Source: Bradyrhizobium arachidis (GTDB taxonomy: Bacteria; Pseudomonadota; Alphaproteobacteria; Rhizobiales; Xanthobacteraceae). Taken from it: a DNA stretch of 64,000 nt. Of this stretch, positions 8,680 to 20,053 are shown piece after piece (the stretch's first letter is position 1; every line of letters begins with the position of its first letter). A model generated the notes under the pieces. The model worked only from the letters and a program-made list of their open reading frames with translations, made no database searches and was not told where the DNA came from. The stretch spans positions 6,634,001 to 6,698,000 of the forward strand of contig NZ_CP030050.1 in assembly GCF_015291705.1 (NCBI RefSeq). The letters run 5' to 3'. A program made the position numbers and the translations under genes.

Positions 8680-9927
8680 GTGACGAAAACAGCCTCCGCC
8701 ACGGCCACCGCCCCGCTTTCGTCACTGTCCTCCGCCCCCGGCAACCTCGCCCAGCGGCTCCAGGACGCGTATCTTGCCGTCCGCAACGAGACCGAGCGCC
8801 GGGCCGCCCCGCTGTCGCCTGAGGACCAGCAGATCCAGTCCATGCCGGATGCGAGCCCGGCGAAATGGCACCGGGCTCATACCACCTGGTTCTGGGAGCA
8901 GTTTCTGCTCGGCGAGCACGCCCCCGGCTACCGGCCCTTCCACCCCGACTTCGCCTTCCTGTTCAATTCCTATTACGTCAGCGCCGGCCCGCGTCATGCC
9001 CGTAATCATCGCGGCGACATCACACGTCCCAGCGCGGACGAGGTCGGCGCCTATCGCCGCTATGTCGATGCGGCGGTCGTCAAATTCTTCCGCGAGGCCG
9101 CTGAGGACAAGCTTCGCTCCGTCGCGCCGCTGGTCGAGGTCGGGCTCAACCACGAGCAGCAGCATCAGGAATTGATGTTCACCGACATCCTGCACGCCTT
9201 CGCGCAGAACCCCGTCTACCCGGCCTATGATCCGGACTGGCGCTTCCCGTCCGCGACCGGCAGCAGCGAGGACTGGCTGACGCTGAACGAAGGCATCCAC
9301 ACCGTCGGCCACGTCCACGACAGTTTTCATTTCGACAACGAGAAGCCGGCGCATCGGGCCCTCGTCGGACCGGTCAGGATCGCCCGCAATCTCGTCACCA
9401 ATGCCGAATGGCTCGCCTTCATGCGCGACGGCGGCTACGCGAAAGCAACGCTGTGGCTCATGGACGGCTTTGCCGCGGCCAGCAAGGAAGACTGGCAGGC
9501 GCCCGGCCATTGGCGCGAGGTCGATGGCGGATGGCAGGTGATGACGCTCGCCGGGCTCAAGCCGGTCGATCCGGACGCGCCGGTCTGCCACATCAGCTAC
9601 TACGAAGCCGATGCCTTCGCGCGCTGGGCCGGCAAGCACCTGCCGACCGAGATGGAATGGGAAGTCGCGGCTCGCACGGGCCAGCTCAACGACGCCTTCG
9701 GCATCGTCTGGCAGTGGTCGCGTTCTTCGTACTCGCCCTATCCCGGCTACCGCGCCATCGAAGGCGCGCTCGGAGAATATAACGGCAAGTTCATGGTCAA
9801 TCAGCTGGTGCTGCGCGGCTCCTCGCTTGCAACTCCCGAGGGCCACAGCCGTATCACCTATCGCAACTTCTTCTATCCGCACCACCGCTGGCAGTTCACG
9901 GGCCTGCGGCTCGCCCAGTACGACTAG
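8680..9927 (+). CDS. egtB: Ergothioneine biosynthesis sulfoxide synthase EgtB
   Basis: 415 residues from a GTG start with GGAGAAAAAC upstream; a TTG 17 codons earlier is the other option. EgtB is a non-heme iron enzyme that uses O2 to couple a thiol (gamma-glutamylcysteine or cysteine) to trimethylhistidine. The DinB-like N-terminal domain carries WHRAHTTWFWE (first His ligand) and NHEQQHQE, the HX3HXE iron site. The C-terminal formylglycine-generating-enzyme-like domain includes HISYYEADAFARWAG, LPTEMEWE and the terminal FTGLRLA. Family and pathway are secure. It is followed by egtD 49 bases later. No egtA or egtC is present, so cysteine or an unlinked thiol donor may be used. Confidence 0.94.
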   Translation: MTKTASATATAPLSSLSSAPGNLAQRLQDAYLAVRNETERRAAPLSPEDQQIQSMPDASPAKWHRAHTTWFWEQFLLGEHAPGYRPFHPDFAFLFNSYYVSAGPRHARNHRGDITRPSADEVGAYRRYVDAAVVKFFREAAEDKLRSVAPLVEVGLNHEQQHQELMFTDILHAFAQNPVYPAYDPDWRFPSATGSSEDWLTLNEGIHTVGHVHDSFHFDNEKPAHRALVGPVRIARNLVTNAEWLAFMRDGGYAKATLWLMDGFAAASKEDWQAPGHWREVDGGWQVMTLAGLKPVDPDAPVCHISYYEADAFARWAGKHLPTEMEWEVAARTGQLNDAFGIVWQWSRSSYSPYPGYRAIEGALGEYNGKFMVNQLVLRGSSLATPEGHSRITYRNFFYPHHRWQFTGLRLAQYD

Positions 9928-9976
9928 TTCTTATCCGACGACAATGCGCGCCGGACAGCGCGTTCAGGAGAGTATC

Positions 9977-10948
9977 ATGAATGTGCACGCCAGCGCTTTG
10001 GCTGAAGCCCATCTGCCCGACGAACAGACCACCGCTTTCGCTCGCGAGGCCATCGAGGACCTCTCGCAGCAGCCGAAAAAGCTGTCGCCGAAATATTTCT
10101 ATGACGCGACCGGCTCGGAGCTGTTCGAGGCGATCACGAAGCTTCCGGAATATTACCCGACCCGCACCGAGCTATCGATCCTGAGGGAGCGCGGCAGCGA
10201 GATCGCAAAAATCATTCCGGAGCACGCGGCGCTGGTCGAGTTCGGTGCCGGCGCGACCACGAAGGTCCGCCTGCTGCTCAACCATTGCAAGTTCTCGGCC
10301 TATGTCCCCGTCGACATCTCCGGCGACTTCCTGACGGCGCAGGCCAACGGCTTGAAGCGGGATTTTCCAGCGCTCGGCATCTATCCCGTCGCGGCCGACT
10401 TCACCACGCCGTTCGAACTGCCCAAGGCTGTCGCGTCGATGCCCAAGGTCGGCTTCTTCCCGGGCTCGACCATCGGCAATTTCGAGCCGCAAGAGGCGCA
10501 GGCCTTCCTGAAGAGTGCCCGCCAGATCCTGGGCAAGGGTGCGCAGATGATCATCGGCGCCGATCTCGAGAAGGACGAGCGCGTGCTCTTCGATGCCTAT
10601 AATGACGCCGCTGGTGTCACCGCGCGTTTCAACCTCAATGTGCTCGTGCGCATCAACCGCGAGCTCGGCGGCAATTTCGATCTCTCCGCCTTCACCCACC
10701 GCGCGATCTACAATCGCGAGCGGCACCGCATCGAGATGCACCTGATCAGCAAGAAGAGCCAGACCGTGCGCCTGCTCGGCACCAGCTTCTCCTTCCGCCC
10801 GGGCGAGAGCATCCACACCGAGAACAGTTATAAATACAGCATCGAGCGCTTCGCGGCGCTGGCGCACGGCGCCGGCTGGCGCGTGCGCGAGAGCTGGACC
10901 GATGCGGCCAAGATGTTCTCGGTGCACGCGCTCGAGGTCGCGGAGTAA
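9977..10948 (+). CDS. egtD: L-histidine N-alpha-methyltransferase EgtD
   Basis: 323 residues from the ATG at 9977, with CAGGAG 7 bases upstream. EgtD trimethylates histidine to hercynine using SAM, the first step of ergothioneine synthesis. Landmarks are KLSPKYFYDATGSELFEAIT at the N-terminus, LVEFGAGATTKVRLLL (SAM site), VDISGDFL, FFPGSTIGNF and HTENSYKY near the C-terminus. The length matches characterised EgtD (about 320). It forms an operon with egtB; the two steps make the compact two-gene ergothioneine module known from several proteobacteria. Confidence 0.95.
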   Translation: MNVHASALAEAHLPDEQTTAFAREAIEDLSQQPKKLSPKYFYDATGSELFEAITKLPEYYPTRTELSILRERGSEIAKIIPEHAALVEFGAGATTKVRLLLNHCKFSAYVPVDISGDFLTAQANGLKRDFPALGIYPVAADFTTPFELPKAVASMPKVGFFPGSTIGNFEPQEAQAFLKSARQILGKGAQMIIGADLEKDERVLFDAYNDAAGVTARFNLNVLVRINRELGGNFDLSAFTHRAIYNRERHRIEMHLISKKSQTVRLLGTSFSFRPGESIHTENSYKYSIERFAALAHGAGWRVRESWTDAAKMFSVHALEVAE

Positions 10949-10972
10949 ACGCTTCGGCCGTCACTTGCGGCG

Positions 10973-11107
10973 CATCCTTCGAGACGCCCGCCTTCGGCGG
11001 GCTCCTCAGGATGAGGACGGAGTGCGGGGCAGCAGGTTCAACGGGTACCTATGCTGATTAGCCTCGTCCTGAGGAGACCGCGCAGCGGTCGTCTCGAAGG
11101 ACGAGGC
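10973..11107. repeat. Palindromic intergenic repeat (CCTTCGAGACG type)
   Basis: Inverted arms CATCCTTCGAGACGCCCGC and CGTCTCGAAGGACGAGGC, with an inner pair CTCCTCAGGATGAGGAC / CTCGTCCTGAGGAGACC. The element lies between convergent egtD and the ltrA-like gene and makes a long two-step hairpin. One copy occurs in this window. Confidence 0.75.
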
Positions 11108-11129
11108 GTGCGCTCCGGCCGCCCGCGCT

Positions 11130-12323
11130 CTAACGCTCCTCAGCCTCCTCCGCCGTCGACCCCAGCGACACCGACTCCCACACCGCGACCACGATCATGA
11201 TCACGCTGGTCGCGACCGACAGCCAGAGCGGCGAGAGGTCGGCGGCGAACCACCACAGCGCCAGCAGCAGGATGATGCCGATGCCGTGCGAGAGCTGGAG
11301 GAAGCCGCGGATCGAGTGCTTGAACAGGATGGTGCCGATCAGGAACAGCAGGGGACCGCCGATCGTGCTCACGATGGTGCGCAGATCGGAATGGCCGGTC
11401 GGATGCTTCAGCACCAGCTCGTCCGAGACTGCGGTCAGGATGATGCCGGCGACGATCGGCATGTGCAGATAGGTATAGGCGAGTCGCGCCAAGCGGCCGG
11501 ATTCGGCAGATTTCGAGATGCGCTCTGAGCCGGCTTCGGCGCCCTTGTGGAAATAGACCCACCACATCGCGATGCTGCCGACCAGCGCCGCAACGAAGGC
11601 CAGGATATTGTCCGCGGTCCACTCCAGCTCGGCAAAGGTCGCGCCGTTGACGACGATGGCTTCACCGAGCGCGATGATGATGAAGCCGGCGCAGCGTTCG
11701 GCCATGTGGCCGCCCTCGACGGCCCAGGCCTCGACCGACGAAAAGCCCAGCTTCGGCACCCAGAAGCGGACCGCCGGCGAGACGTACTCGATCGTGAGCG
11801 CCACGATCCAGAACCACAGCCGCTGCTCCCCATGCGCGAGGCCACCGAGGATCCAGAAGACCGCGGAGCCGCAGAGCCAGACCAGGATGCGGATCGCGTT
11901 GTGCCGCACCGCAGTGCGGTGGCGCGGGGTTGCGAACATCCAGAACGCGGTGCGCCCGACCTGCATGGTCGCGTAGGCGATCGCGAACCACAGGCCCCGC
12001 CCCTCGAAGGCGGTCGGGATCGTCGTCGACAGCACGAGCCCGCCAAGCATCATCAGGAAGAGCAGGATGCGGACCGGCGTCAGCTCGGGATTGAGCCAGT
12101 TGGTGACCCAGGCGGTGTAGACCCACACCCACCACACCGCGAGGAACAGCAGCGTGACCTCGACCGCGCCGAGCGGCGTGAAATGGTGCAGCAGCGTGTG
12201 CGACACCTGCGTGATCGCAAACACGAAGACGAGGTCGAAGAACAGCTCGGCATTGGTGACGCGGCTGTGCTGGTTCGGCACGATGACGCGAAACATCGCG
12301 CCGCGCGGATTGTCCGCAGCCAT
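11130..12323 (-). CDS. LtrA family (low temperature requirement A) membrane protein
   Basis: 397 residues with about ten predicted membrane segments. The N-terminal hallmark NAELFFDLVFVFAITQVSH and the ALGEAIVV motif near residue 215 define the LtrA family. The name comes from Listeria mutants that fail to grow in the cold; the biochemical function is unknown. It lies between egtD and bolA and interrupts what is often a compact grxD-bolA neighbourhood. It ends close to a palindromic repeat. The family is clear; the role is not. Confidence 0.8.
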   Translation of the reverse strand: MAADNPRGAMFRVIVPNQHSRVTNAELFFDLVFVFAITQVSHTLLHHFTPLGAVEVTLLFLAVWWVWVYTAWVTNWLNPELTPVRILLFLMMLGGLVLSTTIPTAFEGRGLWFAIAYATMQVGRTAFWMFATPRHRTAVRHNAIRILVWLCGSAVFWILGGLAHGEQRLWFWIVALTIEYVSPAVRFWVPKLGFSSVEAWAVEGGHMAERCAGFIIIALGEAIVVNGATFAELEWTADNILAFVAALVGSIAMWWVYFHKGAEAGSERISKSAESGRLARLAYTYLHMPIVAGIILTAVSDELVLKHPTGHSDLRTIVSTIGGPLLFLIGTILFKHSIRGFLQLSHGIGIILLLALWWFAADLSPLWLSVATSVIMIVVAVWESVSLGSTAEEAEER

Positions 12324-12379
12324 CGTCGTCCCCCGTCGCGCTGGTCAGATCAGGTGCTCGTCAATCAGGCCCAGTCGGG

Positions 12380-12616
12380 TCAAGTCCCCGGCACCCCGGT
12401 CTGCAGCGCCAGCGCATGCAGCACGCCGCCCATCTGGCCGCGCAGGGACTGATAGACGATCTGGTGCTGCTGGACGCGGGACTTGCCGCGGAAAGATTCC
12501 GAGATCACGGTCGCGGCGTAGTGGTCGCCATCGCCGGCGAGGTCTCGGATGGTCACCTCGGCATCGGGGATTGCTGCCTTGATCATCGCCTCGATATCGT
12601 GGGCGTCCATGGGCAT
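12380..12616 (-). CDS. bolA: BolA family iron-sulfur/morphology protein
   Basis: 78 residues. BolA proteins pair with CGFS glutaredoxins to bind or pass on [2Fe-2S] clusters. Landmarks are IEAMIKAAIPDAEVTIRDLAG, HYAATVISESFRGKSRVQQHQIVY (the conserved His and helix-turn-helix-like core) and LRGQMGGVLHALALQT. Two starts are possible, at 12616 and 12610; GGAGCTAGACCCGA favours the first. It lacks the long loop and Cys of BolA-II forms, so it belongs to the short His-ligand (BolA3/YrbA-like) class. Its natural partner, grxD, is 4 kb away on the same strand. Confidence 0.88.
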   Translation of the reverse strand: MPMDAHDIEAMIKAAIPDAEVTIRDLAGDGDHYAATVISESFRGKSRVQQHQIVYQSLRGQMGGVLHALALQTGVPGT

Positions 12617-12813
12617 TCGGGTCTAGCTCCTTAATCTCGGCTTGGATCAAGCCTCACCGTCGAATCGCTGCCGGGGTCCCCTCGCCGGCAGGGACAAACT
12701 TAGCGTGAACGGGCTTCTGCGTCACGCTTTCCGGCACTATATCCCTCATCCCATCAGGATAAAGGCACGACAAAGTGCCGCGCGCGGCAGATTGATCGAA
12801 AAGGCGTGAAATC

Positions 12814-13173
12814 ATGAAGCTTCCAGGGCCCGACCACCCCATCACCATCACCCAAAACCCCCGGCGCGTCCGCGTCACGGCGGGCGACATCGTGATCGCC
12901 GAGACCAGCAGGGCGCTGACCCTGAAGGAGGCCAAATATCCGGCAGTGCAATATGTGCCGCGGGAGGACGCCAACATGGCGCTCCTGGAGCGCACTAACC
13001 GCGTCACGCACTGTCCCTACAAGGGCGATGCGAGCTATTACAGCGTCAAGGCCAACGGCGAGACGCTGGACAACGCGATCTGGACCTATGAGACGCCCTA
13101 CCCCGCGATGACCGAGATTTCCGGCCATCTCGCCTTCTATCCGGACAAGGTGAAGATCGAGGAAGTGGGGTAA
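12814..13173 (+). CDS. DUF427 domain protein
   Basis: 119 residues, a single DUF427 domain: GDIVIAETSRALTLKEA near the start, YFP-like YVPREDANMALLERTN, then THCPYKGDASYYSV and the terminal HLAFYPDKVKIEE. The fold is a small beta structure found widely in bacteria; no enzymatic role is established. It has its own short promoter region (12617-12813) divergent from bolA. It is followed, after 66 bases, by an unrelated alpha/beta hydrolase. Confidence 0.85.
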   Translation: MKLPGPDHPITITQNPRRVRVTAGDIVIAETSRALTLKEAKYPAVQYVPREDANMALLERTNRVTHCPYKGDASYYSVKANGETLDNAIWTYETPYPAMTEISGHLAFYPDKVKIEEVG

Positions 13174-13239
13174 GCTCATAGGTGCTGTGACCCCGGGGGA
13201 CGACACGGATCGCCTCCCCGCGTCGACTCAAGGCACGCG

Positions 13240-14343
13240 ATGCCGCGCAAGGCCGCAAGACTGATTGGGGTCTCGTTGCTGGGATTGGCCGGCGTCCTCG
13301 TTATCGTGGCCGCTGCCGGGCTGGGTGTTCGTGCCTATCGTCAGCATCTTGCTGCCGAAACTCTCGCGATCCGCTCGCCGAACGGCGTGCAGGAGGGTGC
13401 ATACGTCGACATCGGCGGCATCAAGCAATGGATCCAGATCCGCGGCGAGGATCGGGACAACCCGGTTCTCCTGTTCGTCCACGGCGGGCCTGGAGGCTCC
13501 ACTTTGCCGATCTCGTCGGGGTGGCGCCCCTGGGAAAAGCATTTCACCGTTGTCCAATGGGACCAGCGCGGCGCCGGCCGCACCTATGGCGCCGCTGGAG
13601 ATGCGCTTGCGCCAACCATGACGTTGGAGCGAATGACGCAGGACGGCATCGAGCTGGTCGAGTATCTGCGAAACCATCTACACAAGGACAAGATTGTCCT
13701 GGTCGGGCATTCCTGGGGCTCGTTCCTGGGCATTCACATCGTCAAGCAGCGCCCGGATCTGTTTTATGCCTATGTCGGCACGGGACAGGTGGTCGGCAGG
13801 GTGACATTCGAGAAGTCATTCGAACTTGCGATCACGCATCTGCAAGAGTTGGCGCAGTCCGCAAGCAACAGCGAGGCCCTGGCGGAGTTGGCGCCAATCG
13901 TTGCGCGACCTCAGATTACGCCACAGAACCGACTGGTTGCAGACAAATGGAGCAAGTCACTGGGGCTGCCCTCGATCGAGAGCTTCCAGTTGGCGGGCCC
14001 CGTCCCACCCCCATTTATGCCGGATTTCTCGCTGCTCGACTGGTACAACTGGCGCAAAGGCATGACCTTCTCCGCAAAATATCTGCGCGGACGAGAAGGC
14101 CCCATGTTCAAGCGCGACGTCGCCGCACTGGGGCTCGCATTTCCGATCCCGGTGGTCTTCATTGAGGGCGATGCGGACTACAACACGCCGAGCGGGCCGG
14201 CCGAACAGCTCTTCAATCAGATCATCGCTCCGCATAAGGAATTCGTCCGGGTGCGCGGCGGGGGTCATTTCATTCCATTCGATCGTCCCGACGAGTTCTT
14301 GGCGGAACTGGTCGCCTACGTCAGACCTCTCGTGCCAAATTGA
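13240..14343 (+). CDS. Membrane-anchored alpha/beta hydrolase, prolyl aminopeptidase-like (S33)
   Basis: 367 residues. Residues 8-30 form a hydrophobic N-terminal anchor or uncleaved signal, so the enzyme faces the periplasm. The hydrolase has the oxyanion motif HGGPGG (81-86), WDQRGAGRTYG, the nucleophile elbow GHSWGS (Ser158), an acid in EGDADYNTP and the catalytic His in GGGHFIPFD. This matches S33 proline iminopeptidase-type hydrolases, but substrate specificity cannot be read. Codon use is somewhat less GC-rich than in its neighbours, which suggests it is a later arrival. It stands alone between DUF427 and DUF1328. Confidence 0.82.
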   Translation: MPRKAARLIGVSLLGLAGVLVIVAAAGLGVRAYRQHLAAETLAIRSPNGVQEGAYVDIGGIKQWIQIRGEDRDNPVLLFVHGGPGGSTLPISSGWRPWEKHFTVVQWDQRGAGRTYGAAGDALAPTMTLERMTQDGIELVEYLRNHLHKDKIVLVGHSWGSFLGIHIVKQRPDLFYAYVGTGQVVGRVTFEKSFELAITHLQELAQSASNSEALAELAPIVARPQITPQNRLVADKWSKSLGLPSIESFQLAGPVPPPFMPDFSLLDWYNWRKGMTFSAKYLRGREGPMFKRDVAALGLAFPIPVVFIEGDADYNTPSGPAEQLFNQIIAPHKEFVRVRGGGHFIPFDRPDEFLAELVAYVRPLVPN

Positions 14344-14384
14344 ACGGCCGGCCTGAGGGCCGGCACGTCCTGTCAGGTGTCGCG

Positions 14385-14567
14385 TCAGCCCGGCTGCGCC
14401 CTGAAGATCGTGAGCCCGAGGATCAGCAGCACCAGGAAGATCACGACGAAGATATAGAACAGGAAGCGGGCGATATCGGCGGAGGCGGCCGAGATGCCGG
14501 TGAAGCCGAGCACGCCGGCTACGATCGAGACAAGTAAGAAGATCAGCGCCCATTTCAGGATCGTCAT
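14385..14567 (-). CDS. DUF1328 small membrane protein
   Basis: 60 residues with two hydrophobic helices ([19 protein letters not shown] and [20 protein letters not shown]). The ATG at 14567 has GGAGCTGCCG just upstream. DUF1328 proteins (YtjA type) are tiny inner-membrane proteins often induced by stress. The open frame continues upstream to 14879, but that part is arginine-rich shadow sequence. It is convergent with the alpha/beta hydrolase and divergent from the acyltransferase. Confidence 0.88.
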   Translation of the reverse strand: MTILKWALIFLLVSIVAGVLGFTGISAASADIARFLFYIFVVIFLVLLILGLTIFRAQPG

Positions 14568-14745
14568 CGGCAGCTCCAACTCTGGTGCCGTTTGCTCGCG
14601 GCCCTCAACGCTTCCGGCAACCCTAACTTCGCTGTGCGGAACTGGTTCCTGACGGCTTGGCACTGCCGCGGCCCGGCACAAACGGCGCTTGCTGAATCGG
14701 GTTCCCGGCGGCACAGTCGTCGGGGGGTAGGAACGCAGGGCGGCC

Positions 14746-15933
14746 ATGATCACGATGTCACATTCCGCGACGATCGGCGCAGAGGCGCATGCCGCGCCGA
14801 AGGCCAAGGTGCGCAACCTGTCGCTCGACCGCGCCCGCACCTTCCTGACGCTGGTGGTGCTGCTGCACCACGCCGTCATTCCTTACACCCATTTTGGTCA
14901 CACCGATCCGGCGTCCTGGATCGGTTTCGACGTCGTCGTGCTCGCCACCGACAGCTTCTTCATGGCGATGTTCTTCTTCCTGTCCGGCCTGTTCACCTGG
15001 CCGGGCATTGCGCGCAAGGCGCCGTCGGTCTTCCTGCGCGACCGCCTGCTGCGGCTCGGGCTGCCGTTCGTGATCGCGGCTCTCACCGTCATCCCGCTCG
15101 CCTATTACGCGATCGCGCTGCGGCAGGATCCGGAGCTGAGCTTCGCTTCGTTCTGGTGGAAGACGGTCACGGTGGGTCCCTGGCCGAGCGGCCCGATCTG
15201 GTTCGTGTGGGTGCTGCTGGCGTTCGACCTGACCGCGAGCCTGCTCTACCGGGTCTCGGCGCATCTGGTCGATCCCGGCAACCGCGTCTCGCTGCGCGGA
15301 TTTGAGCAGCCCGCCGTGTTCTGGCTGATGCTCGCCGCCGTGAGCGTCATCGTCTATCTGCCCGCGCTGGTCTATTTCGGTACCAACAAATGGTTCGAGT
15401 TCGGGCCGTTCTCGGTGCAGGCGAGCCGCATCCTGCTCTACTTCGCCTATTTCTTCATCGGCGCCAGCGTCGGCGCGGCGAATTTCGATCGCGGCATCCT
15501 GAGCGCCGAGGGGCAACTGCCGAAGAGCCGCTGGCTATGGGTGATCATTACGCTGATCCCCTACTGCCTGATGTGGTGCATGATCTACATCAAGCGGGAG
15601 ATCCTCGGTAATCCCGGTCACCTGCCGCACTGGTACCATGTGTTCTACGGCACGTTCTTCGTATTGTTCTCGGCCTCGATCCTGCTCGCGATCCTCGCCT
15701 TCTTCCTGCATTCGAAGGCGCCGGGCCCGACCCTGCTCGACCGCATGCAGGCGGATGCCTACGGCATGTTCCTGGTGCACTACCCGATCGCGCTGTGGAT
15801 CCAGTACGCGCTGTACGACTACGGGCTGCCCGCGATCGTCAAGGCCGCGATCGGCTTCGTGCTCACGGTGATCCTGAGCTGGGGCCTGACGGCGGGCTTA
15901 CGGAAGATTCCAGGCGCCTCGCACGTGTTGTGA
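14746..15933 (+). CDS. Acyltransferase family 3 membrane protein
   Basis: 395 residues with about ten membrane helices. The N-terminal [25 protein letters not shown] has the family's conserved Arg and His. [14 protein letters not shown] and [11 protein letters not shown] follow. Such proteins move acyl groups to extracytoplasmic sugars or glucans (OpgC, NodX and Oac relatives). No glycan genes are adjacent, so the acceptor is unknown. Two in-frame ATGs lie close together (14746 and 14755). It is followed by repeat family A copy 2. Confidence 0.85.
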   Translation: MITMSHSATIGAEAHAAPKAKVRNLSLDRARTFLTLVVLLHHAVIPYTHFGHTDPASWIGFDVVVLATDSFFMAMFFFLSGLFTWPGIARKAPSVFLRDRLLRLGLPFVIAALTVIPLAYYAIALRQDPELSFASFWWKTVTVGPWPSGPIWFVWVLLAFDLTASLLYRVSAHLVDPGNRVSLRGFEQPAVFWLMLAAVSVIVYLPALVYFGTNKWFEFGPFSVQASRILLYFAYFFIGASVGAANFDRGILSAEGQLPKSRWLWVIITLIPYCLMWCMIYIKREILGNPGHLPHWYHVFYGTFFVLFSASILLAILAFFLHSKAPGPTLLDRMQADAYGMFLVHYPIALWIQYALYDYGLPAIVKAAIGFVLTVILSWGLTAGLRKIPGASHVL

Positions 15934-15937
15934 CCGA

Positions 15938-16039
15938 CGTCATTCCGGGGCGCTCGAGAGCGCGGACCCGGAATCTCGAGATTCTCAGGTGCGCAAGGGC
16001 GCACCGGAGTTCGATGCTACGCATCGCCCCGGATTGACT
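15938..16039. repeat. Dispersed palindromic repeat, family A copy 2
   Basis: The left arm CGTCATTCCGGGGCG and right arm CGCCCCGGATTGAC are inverted. The core contains GGAATCTCGAGATTC and a GGTGCGC...GCGCACC palindrome, as in copy 1 (2745-2845). It sits between the convergent acyltransferase and purL genes. Confidence 0.8.
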
Positions 16040-16040
16040 A

Positions 16041-18251
<2,211 letters not shown>

Positions 18252-18437
18252 GGATTCGGGGCTTTCGGCGGCGGTTTGGCCGTTCTTAGGAACATCGGAT
18301 GGCTTCGAAAAGCCCTTTATGACGCATTTTCCCGCTGTCCCACGTTTTGCGGCCGGTGGCCTTGCGGGAACAGGAATTGCACTGCGGGATCGGATCGGAT
18401 TTAAGGGCTAAAGACCCGTAATTGAAGGCCCATTTCC

Positions 18438-18917
18438 TTGCACGAATTGACCAAAACGGCCGCTTCCCCCCGCCCCGACCTGCATGTCGCCACGGAAGGG
18501 GAATTTGCGGGCTGGCAAACCTGGATCCGCGACAGCTTTGAGACCCATGTCGGCCCCTTCTGGCACCGCCTGGAGGCGGACGGCAGCGTCCGCTGCGCCT
18601 TCCGGGTCGAAAAGAAGCACCTGAACGGCTCCGGCAACGTCCATGGCGGCTGCTTCATGGCCTTCGCCGACTATTGCCTGTTCGCGATCGGCCGCCACGC
18701 CCTGAACGGCAAAGGCGTGACCGTCAATTTCGGCTGTGAATTCCTCGATGCGGGCCACGAGGGCGAGCTGATCGAGTGCACCGGCGAGGTCACCCGCGCC
18801 GGCAATTCGCTGATCTTCCTGCGCGGGCAGATGCGGAGCGGCGAGCGCCTCCTGTTCACCTTCTCCGGCACGATCAAGCGGGCGAAGTGGAAGTCGGCAC
18901 CTCCGCCAAACGCATAG
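18438..18917 (+). CDS. PaaI-type hotdog thioesterase
   Basis: 159 residues from a TTG start (no ATG is available near the domain start; GAAGG lies upstream). The hotdog core is GSGNVHGGCFMAFADYCLFA, with the conserved His-Gly-Gly and the acidic residue of PaaI/YbgC-like acyl-CoA thioesterases. VTVNFGCEFLDAG follows. The protein is cytoplasmic and probably hydrolyses an acyl- or aryl-CoA of unknown identity. It diverges from purL and is followed by a DMT exporter 73 bases later. Confidence 0.75.
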   Translation: MHELTKTAASPRPDLHVATEGEFAGWQTWIRDSFETHVGPFWHRLEADGSVRCAFRVEKKHLNGSGNVHGGCFMAFADYCLFAIGRHALNGKGVTVNFGCEFLDAGHEGELIECTGEVTRAGNSLIFLRGQMRSGERLLFTFSGTIKRAKWKSAPPPNA

Positions 18918-18990
18918 CTCACGCCTTCCCTTCCGGCGCCCCCTCGCCCAGACTTCGGCTCGCGCGGTCGCGCCGGGGAGCCAGAACAAG

Positions 18991-19935
18991 GTGCCGCAGA
19001 GCACATCGCCGACGGGGCGCGCAGCGGCCTCGGTATTGCCGTCCAAGCCCGCCGCCGGCGCGCGCAGCTGGCGCGACTACGCGCTGCTGCTCGCGCTGGC
19101 CTGCTGCTGGAGCTCGACCTATCCGCTGGCCAAGCTGGCGCTTCCCACCATCCCGCCCATCACCTTCATCTCGGCACGCTCGCTGATCGCGGCCGCGTTC
19201 CTGTTCGCGATCCTGTGGATGCGCGGCACGAGGATTCCCACCGACGCAAAAGCCTGGAAGCTGTTCGCGACCCAGCAGTTGATCAATTCGACCTTCCCGT
19301 TTCTGATCATCACCTGGGCGCAGCAATATGTGCCGGCCTCGAACACGGTGGTGCTGGCCTCGACCACGCCGATCTTCGCTTTCCTGATCACACGCCACGA
19401 GCCGGCGACGCTGCTCAAGCTCGCGGGCGCGATTTTGGGACTCGCCGGCACAATCGCCATCATTGGGCTCGACGCGCTCCGCGGCTTTGGAAGTGACATC
19501 ATCGCCGAGATCGCGATCCTGCTCGCTACCATCTCCTTTGCCTGCGCCACGATCTTCGGCCTGCGGCTGTCCGAATACGACCCGATGGTGGTGGCCGCCG
19601 GCTCGCTCTTGTTCGGCGGTCTCGTGCTGTTGCCGCCCGCGGTGATCATCGATCAGCCCTGGACGCTGCATCCGACGCCGACCGCGATCGTGGCCACCAT
19701 CGTCATGGGGCTCGTCTCCAGCGCGCTCGGATTGATGCTGTTCTACGTCTGCCTCGGCCGGCTCGGCACGCTGACGACAAACGCGCAAGGCTATTTGCGC
19801 ATCCCGATCGGCGTCGGACTTTCCGTTCTGCTGCTCGGCGAGAGCGTGCCGTCGAACCTGGCGCTGGGGCTATTGCTGGTGATGGCCGGCGTCGCCGCGA
19901 TGACGGTGCCGGCGGAGCGGCTGAAGGGGCGGTAG
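18991..19935 (+). CDS. EamA/DMT superfamily transporter
   Basis: 314 residues from a GTG start. Ten hydrophobic helices are arranged as two EamA repeats: the first begins YALLLALACCWSSTYPLAKLAL and the second begins near AEIAILLATISFACATIF. Proteins of this family export amino acids, nucleobases or drugs. It may share a transcript with the thioesterase (73-base gap). The substrate is not predictable. Confidence 0.85.
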   Translation: MPQSTSPTGRAAASVLPSKPAAGARSWRDYALLLALACCWSSTYPLAKLALPTIPPITFISARSLIAAAFLFAILWMRGTRIPTDAKAWKLFATQQLINSTFPFLIITWAQQYVPASNTVVLASTTPIFAFLITRHEPATLLKLAGAILGLAGTIAIIGLDALRGFGSDIIAEIAILLATISFACATIFGLRLSEYDPMVVAAGSLLFGGLVLLPPAVIIDQPWTLHPTPTAIVATIVMGLVSSALGLMLFYVCLGRLGTLTTNAQGYLRIPIGVGLSVLLLGESVPSNLALGLLLVMAGVAAMTVPAERLKGR

Positions 19936-20053
19936 CGTAAAAGGCCGTGCCTGGCTTCACCCGCCTGCATGGCGCGGGCCGAGGCCGCGCCACTGTCCAT
20001 GACATGGGCGCAGTCCCGGTCGCCGCCGGTTTCCTTCGGGTCAGATACGCCTA